Source: Ruminococcaceae bacterium UBA3751 (GTDB taxonomy: Bacteria; Bacillota; Clostridia; Oscillospirales; Acutalibacteraceae). From it: 43,770 nt of DNA. Below are positions 40,101 to 43,770 of the stretch, one piece after another. The position numbers were made by a program, and so were the translations under genes. The DNA is taken from assembly GCA_002371215.1 (NCBI GenBank), contig DFGL01000006.1, positions 18,970-62,739 on the forward strand, given 5' to 3'. The notes below the pieces were generated by a model. The model had not been told where the DNA came from. It ran no database searches and was given only the letters and a program-made list of their open reading frames with translations. Position 1 is the first letter of the stretch; each line of letters begins with the position of its first letter.

Positions 40101-40131
40101 AAAAGACCGAAGGTTAAACCTTCGGTCTTTT
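40101..40131. terminator. bidirectional terminator between convergent genes
   Basis: AAAAGACCGAAGGT/ACCTTCGGTCTTTT perfect 14-bp stem with a TAA loop. T-rich sequence follows on both strands. It overlaps the stop of the DUF4430 gene. Confidence 0.93.
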
Positions 40132-40930
40132 AATCCTTTGCAAAGGGATTATCGCTCTCTCTGCAGGTGTACGTAAGTAAAATTACGTCCCCGTTTTGAA
40201 CCTTGTAATTATCTGTTGAAGTTCTTGCGAACTTTTGGTTTACATAGTAAATCCAGCCTGAGCTCGGTCCGCCGTCAAACTGGTCGATATTGTTGATTCC
40301 CGATATGTATTTTCCGAATTGCGTTTTCTTTATCGTCAGCTTCAGTCCGTATGCGTCGGCAACCTTTTTTATTAAATCGAACGCCGTATCGCCATCTTTA
40401 AAGGTGCAAATGTAGTTGTTAACAAATATGCCGTCCTTCGGAAGATATTCCTCGTGCCCCTCGGGAAGTTTATCCTTGTTACTCAGCGCCTGCTTACAGT
40501 CAATTGTTATTGTACAGGTCAGTTTTGTAGGGTCGGTTTGCTTTTTTGTTGTTGAGGTAGTTTCGTTTTTTTGAGTTGGCTGGATTTTGCCCTTATTTGT
40601 AGTTTTTGTATTTGCTCCTGTTGATGAGCTTTCACCGTTTTTTACAGAGGTGGATTTGCTCTTTTCGGTAGTGTTCCTTGACGAGCTCTCAAATTCAACC
40701 TTAATACCGTCATTGCTTTGAGACGCTTCTGCTTCCTTAGGCTTTCCTGTTGAAGCGGCGCTCGTTGATACTGACGTTGCGGTTTCGCTTTCCTTTTCGG
40801 TAGTATCGCTAACTATTGTATTTTCGCTTGCAGGGGGCGGCGCGTTTGAGATAACGCCCGCGTTACAGCCTGTAAAAGCAAGCATTAAAACGACAATTAT
40901 CACCGCCGATAACAGTCTTTTATACTTCAT
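40130..40930 (-). CDS. DUF4430-domain lipoprotein
   Basis: 266 residues. Lipoprotein signal with hydrophobic helix 7-19 and FTGC, Cys22. A long Ser/Thr/Glu-rich, Lys-containing stem (about 25-135) is followed by a C-terminal domain of about 125 residues. That domain has KDGDTAFDLIKKVADAYGLK, GINNIDQFDGGPSSGWIYYV and VQNGDVILLTYTC, matching the DUF4430 / transcobalamin C-terminal-like fold found in surface proteins. A cobalamin link is possible from the fold name only; no other cobalamin genes are visible. Transcribed alone. Confidence 0.88.
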   Translation of the reverse strand: MKYKRLLSAVIIVVLMLAFTGCNAGVISNAPPPASENTIVSDTTEKESETATSVSTSAASTGKPKEAEASQSNDGIKVEFESSSRNTTEKSKSTSVKNGESSSTGANTKTTNKGKIQPTQKNETTSTTKKQTDPTKLTCTITIDCKQALSNKDKLPEGHEEYLPKDGIFVNNYICTFKDGDTAFDLIKKVADAYGLKLTIKKTQFGKYISGINNIDQFDGGPSSGWIYYVNQKFARTSTDNYKVQNGDVILLTYTCRESDNPFAKD

Positions 40931-40960
40931 TTTTTCTACCTCAACTTTTTATCTTTATGT

Positions 40961-40989
40961 ATTATAGTTTAAAATACGTTTTCAGTCAA
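40961..40989 (-). promoter_or_regulatory. sigma-A promoter of the DUF4430 lipoprotein gene
   Basis: On the minus strand: -35 TTGACT (40984-40989), 17-bp spacer, -10 TATAAT (40961-40966). Confidence 0.8.
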
Positions 40990-40997
40990 TAAAACAC

Positions 40998-41026
40998 TTG
41001 TAGAATTTACATTATTATGATAAAAT
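40998..41026 (+). promoter_or_regulatory. possible sigma-A promoter of the mltG operon
   Basis: -35 TTGTAG (40998-41003), 17-bp spacer, -10 TAAAAT (41021-41026). Weaker than the others, but the only candidate in the intergenic space. Its -35 is 8 bp from the divergent DUF4430 -35. Confidence 0.45.
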
Positions 41027-41061
41027 TAATTATATAGATTTTTTGAATATGAGGTTAATAT

Positions 41062-42111
41062 ATGGCAAAGAAAAATAAAAATTCAGCCGTAATTATTGTT
41101 CTTGCTCTTATACTTGTTGCAATAGTCGGTTTTTTCGGATATAAAATCTATTCAAAAATGAACGATGATATAAAAGGCAAGAATCAGCCTGATACTGCAT
41201 ATACGCTCGTTATTGAAAAAAGCGATTTTGCCGAGGAGATTTCTGCAAAGCTTGCAGAGAGCGGAATTATTAATAATGCCGTTGTCTGGCAGAACTGGAT
41301 GAGCTCTAAATATCCCGATTTTGTTTTCGTTAACGGCGAATACAATCTTACGGCGGATATGAGCTATGAGGAAATCGCAAAGAAACTTCAGACTCCGGAT
41401 ATTTCCCATAAAACCGTTAAGGTTGCAATCCCCGAGGGCTATAATGTTATGCAGATAGCCGAAACGCTTGAGGACAATAATATCTGTAAGGCGGACGCGT
41501 TTCTTGAGGAGTGCAAAAGCGCGGACGGTTACGATTACGAATGGCTTAAGGATATCCCCGATAACAAGCTGATTGCATATAAGCTTGAGGGCTTCTTGTT
41601 CCCCGCAACCTATGATTTGCCGCAGAACAGCGAGCCAAAGAACGTTATAATTGCAATGCTTGATTTGTTCGACGATAATTATTCGGGCGCTATGAAGGAT
41701 TTCTGCAAGAAAAACGGTATGACTCTGTTTGAGCTTATAACTCTTGCAAGCGTTGTTCAGGAGGAGGCGTTTGATAATTCCTCCGCGGAAAATATCGCTT
41801 CCGTTTTCCTTAACAGGCTTAAGAACAATACCAAGCTCCAGTCCGACGTTACCTATTTCTATGCCCGCGATTTACGCGATAAGCAGGGCTTTTCACAGGA
41901 GGTATACGACGCGTATTATACCTACCGCTGCGAGGGGCTCCCTGCAGGACCTATAACAAACTCGGGCGCCTCGATTATAAATGCAGTTGTAAACGCGCCT
42001 GAAACCGATTATATCTATTTCTTCTCTGATTTGAAAAAGGAATTCCACTTTGCAAAAACCTATGATGAATTCGTTGAACTTCAGAAGAAGTATCCGTGGA
42101 AGGAGGAGTAA
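41062..42111 (+). CDS. mltG: endolytic transglycosylase MltG (YceG-like)
   Basis: 349 residues. One N-terminal membrane helix (about 9-28) anchors an extracellular domain that cuts nascent peptidoglycan strands and so ends glycan polymerisation. Landmarks: AIPEGYNVMQIAETLED, LEGFLFPATYDLP, LASVVQEEAFD (the conserved ASxxxxE active-site helix), NRLKNNTKLQSDVTYFYA and GLPAGPITNSGASIINAV. The first Glu of the common EKE triplet is Gln here, while the following glutamates remain. It is the first of the mltG-thyA-folA run, 3 nt ahead of thyA. Confidence 0.93.
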   Translation: MAKKNKNSAVIIVLALILVAIVGFFGYKIYSKMNDDIKGKNQPDTAYTLVIEKSDFAEEISAKLAESGIINNAVVWQNWMSSKYPDFVFVNGEYNLTADMSYEEIAKKLQTPDISHKTVKVAIPEGYNVMQIAETLEDNNICKADAFLEECKSADGYDYEWLKDIPDNKLIAYKLEGFLFPATYDLPQNSEPKNVIIAMLDLFDDNYSGAMKDFCKKNGMTLFELITLASVVQEEAFDNSSAENIASVFLNRLKNNTKLQSDVTYFYARDLRDKQGFSQEVYDAYYTYRCEGLPAGPITNSGASIINAVVNAPETDYIYFFSDLKKEFHFAKTYDEFVELQKKYPWKEE

Positions 42112-42114
42112 TTT

Positions 42115-43017
42115 ATGTCTAAATGGGATAAGGATTATCTTGACCTCTGCAGAAGAATACTCAGCGAGGGCGTTGAGGTTGAAAACAGAACGGGCGTTAA
42201 TACCGTAAAGGTTCCGTCTCATCATTTTCATTTTGATTTGAGCGAGGAGTTTCCGGTTTTAACAACAAAGCAGCTCTTTATCCGCCAGGCAGTTCTTGAA
42301 ATGCTTTGGATATATCAGGCGCAGAGCAACGATGTGCGCTGGCTTCAGGAACGCGACGTTAAAATCTGGAACGAATGGGAGATTGACGAAAACGGTATAT
42401 GGACGGCAACTCAGATGCTCCCGAATTCCGACGGCGTGCTTGAAAAACAGGTTATCCATAAGGATTTCGGCAAGGAGTACGCCCATACTATCGGTACAGC
42501 TTACGGTTATATTGTTAATAAGTTTCAGATGACTCAGAACTTGATTGACACAATTAAGAATAACCCGAAGGACAGACGAATGGTGATGACCCTTTGGCAG
42601 AACGATTATCTTGATACGGCGGTGCTTCCAAGCTGCGTATGGTCAAGCGAATGGGACGTAACTGACGGTAAACTCAACTGTTGGGTGCATCAGCGCTCCT
42701 GCGACGTTCCGCTCGGGCTTCCGTTCAACGTAACCCAGTACGCAACGCTCTTATGTATGCTCGCTCAGGTAACGGGCTTAAAGCCGGGAACGATTGACTG
42801 GTCGATTAAGGACGCCCATATCTATGTAAACCAGATTGACGGAATTAAGGAGCAGATACGCCGTATGGACGAGGAGGGCGATTTGCCTGCGCCGAAGCTC
42901 TGGCTTAATCCCGACGTGGACGACTTCTTTAAATTCGATAATTCGCGCGATTGCAAGGACGTTAAGCTGATTGATTATAAACATCTCGGAAAAATTGCTT
43001 TTCCGATTGCCCAGTGA
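42115..43017 (+). CDS. thyA: thymidylate synthase
   Basis: 300 residues. It converts dUMP to dTMP with methylenetetrahydrofolate. Motifs: ENRTGVNTVKVPSHHFHFDL, FPVLTTKQLFIR, DRRMVMTLWQN, the nucleophile Cys174 in VLPSCVWSSEWDV, and HQRSCDVPLGLPFNVTQYA. The usual Pro-Cys-His after the nucleophile is Ser-Cys-Val here, a known variable position. GGAGGAGT is upstream. folA follows by 9 nt, the natural partner because the reaction makes dihydrofolate. Confidence 0.97.
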   Translation: MSKWDKDYLDLCRRILSEGVEVENRTGVNTVKVPSHHFHFDLSEEFPVLTTKQLFIRQAVLEMLWIYQAQSNDVRWLQERDVKIWNEWEIDENGIWTATQMLPNSDGVLEKQVIHKDFGKEYAHTIGTAYGYIVNKFQMTQNLIDTIKNNPKDRRMVMTLWQNDYLDTAVLPSCVWSSEWDVTDGKLNCWVHQRSCDVPLGLPFNVTQYATLLCMLAQVTGLKPGTIDWSIKDAHIYVNQIDGIKEQIRRMDEEGDLPAPKLWLNPDVDDFFKFDNSRDCKDVKLIDYKHLGKIAFPIAQ

Positions 43018-43026
43018 GGTGGTTAT

Positions 43027-43494
43027 ATGTTATCTCTTATTGCCGCTGTCGGCAAAAATCTTGAGCTCGGACGGAATAACGACCTGATATGGCGCTTTCG
43101 TGAGGATATGAGGTTTTTTAAGGAAACGACTATGGGCAGCGCTGTAATTATGGGGCGTAAAACCTTTGAGTCGCTTCCAAAGGCACTCCCGGGCAGAAGG
43201 AATATCGTTATTACCCGCCGCGAGGGCTATGCCGCCGAGGGTGCGGAGGTTGTTGAAAGCCTTGAAGCAGCGCTTGAAAGAGCGGGGGGCAATGCCTTTG
43301 TTATCGGAGGGGCAAGCATCTATACCGCACTGCTTCCGTTTTGCGACAGGCTATATCTTACGGAAATTGACGATACCTGCAGCGACGCTGACGTATATTT
43401 CCCGCGCTTTGATAAAAAGCTTTACAGCAGGGAAGTGCTTAACAAATTTGATATAGACGGAGTTCATTTTGAACACGTTTTATATACAAAATAA
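43027..43494 (+). CDS. folA: dihydrofolate reductase
   Basis: 155 residues. It reduces the dihydrofolate made by thymidylate synthase to tetrahydrofolate with NADPH. Motifs: SLIAAVGKNLELGRNNDLIW, Asp27 in REDMRFFKETTMG, VIMGRKTFESLPKALPGRRN, FVIGGASIYTALLPFCDRLY and LTEID. GAGGTGG precedes the ATG. The gene ends 14 nt before a sugar-transporter gene. Confidence 0.97.
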   Translation: MLSLIAAVGKNLELGRNNDLIWRFREDMRFFKETTMGSAVIMGRKTFESLPKALPGRRNIVITRREGYAAEGAEVVESLEAALERAGGNAFVIGGASIYTALLPFCDRLYLTEIDDTCSDADVYFPRFDKKLYSREVLNKFDIDGVHFEHVLYTK

Positions 43495-43508
43495 CAGGAG
43501 GAGTATTT

Positions 43509-43770
43509 ATGGGAAGTAAAATCAAAAAGAGAAATACGTACAGCGGAAGAGAAGCCGCTATGTATCTCGTAGGTCTCGGCGGACAGAATATGATTTATAA
43601 CATCATAGCAACGGGACTTTATTTCTATTTCCAGAACGTTATATGTCTTAATGCAGTAGCGCTCGGATGGATTATGGCGCTTGCGCGTGTTTGGGACGCA
43701 ATTAATGACCCGATGATGGGAACGATTGTTGATAAAACAAAAACAAAATGGGGTAAGTGCAGACCTTATC
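43509..43770 (+). CDS. GPH-family sugar:cation symporter (5' part only)
   Basis: The first 87 residues are visible; the rest runs off the right edge. AGGAGGAG precedes the ATG. A basic N-terminus (MGSKIKKRNTYSGREAAMYL) leads into the first two membrane helices and the family motif ALARVWDAINDPMMGTIVDK, then KTKWGKCRPY. This is the melibiose/glycoside-pentoside-hexuronide (MelB-type) transporter pattern. The substrate is not inferable. It may be in the folA transcript. Confidence 0.88.
   Translation, partial: MGSKIKKRNTYSGREAAMYLVGLGGQNMIYNIIATGLYFYFQNVICLNAVALGWIMALARVWDAINDPMMGTIVDKTKTKWGKCRPY

Noticed and set aside
41750..41775. Loss of the MltG catalytic glutamate (VQEEA instead of VEKEA)
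   Set aside because: Only the first glutamate of the triplet is changed. The later Glu aligned with the conserved active-site helix is present, so I do not claim inactivation.

Overview
The window looks like chromosomal core DNA of a spore-forming, anaerobic, low-to-moderate GC Firmicute, most like the Ruminococcus/Oscillospiraceae branch of Clostridia. Support for this is the germination protein YpeB, the sporulation membrane protein YlbJ, pyruvate:ferredoxin oxidoreductase, GatCAB, ECF-sigma-controlled BspA-type leucine-rich repeat proteins, Thr/Glu-rich lipoproteins and strong AGGAGG-type ribosome binding sites. The genus call is inference. I saw no rRNA, tRNA, CRISPR array, prophage, transposase or insertion sequence.

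Layout. 1-3030 (minus): pgk (cut by the window start), a small lipoprotein, and ypeB behind a sigma-G-like promoter. 3162-7980 (plus): proB-proA, a translationally coupled membrane-anchored DUF5050 protein, and a Wzx/MATE-like flippase. 8089-12404 (plus): glycogen phosphorylase and a GH13 alpha-glucosidase/amylase, a storage or starch glucan module. 12534-15477 (plus): a four-gene unit (DUF2975, small XRE regulator, one-TM protein, DUF4173 membrane protein). 15538-18603 (plus): gatC-gatA-gatB. 18593-20923 (minus): a small PQ-loop-like membrane protein, a secreted nuclease lipoprotein and ylbJ. 20963-23320 (minus): cpsC-cpsD-cpsB, an exopolysaccharide tyrosine-phosphorylation module. 23490-24449 (plus): a PAP2 phosphatase. 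24499-29228 (minus): ECF sigma factor, anti-sigma-like protein and a 1176-residue LRR surface protein. 29429-31978: an acidic protein divergent from an aldose-1-epimerase-like protein, then a fibronectin-III lipoprotein. 32184-35714: nifJ. 35829-40099 (plus): small membrane protein, CorA transporter, RlmD-type rRNA methyltransferase, then a sortase-fold protein lacking the usual catalytic histidine with a four-TM partner. 40130-40930 (minus): DUF4430 lipoprotein. 41062-43770 (plus): mltG, thyA, folA and the start of a GPH-family sugar transporter.

How it works together. Most of the window is housekeeping: glycolysis, glycogen use, pyruvate oxidation, proline synthesis, tRNA amidation, thymidylate/folate and cell-wall synthesis. 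The rest is cell-surface biology: EPS control, a flippase, a lipid phosphatase, lipoproteins and a large LRR protein. Many genes have a recognisable sigma-A promoter with 17-bp spacing, and most units end in clear intrinsic terminators. The candidates I rate most interesting are the sortase-like pseudoenzyme pair, the sigma-G-like promoter of a ypeB with no adjacent sleB, the DUF2975/XRE/DUF4173 operon with repeated operator-like sequences, the 17-tyrosine tail of the BY-kinase, and the promoter that places the gatC transcription start on its first ATG. All positions were read by eye. No database search or folding computation was run.
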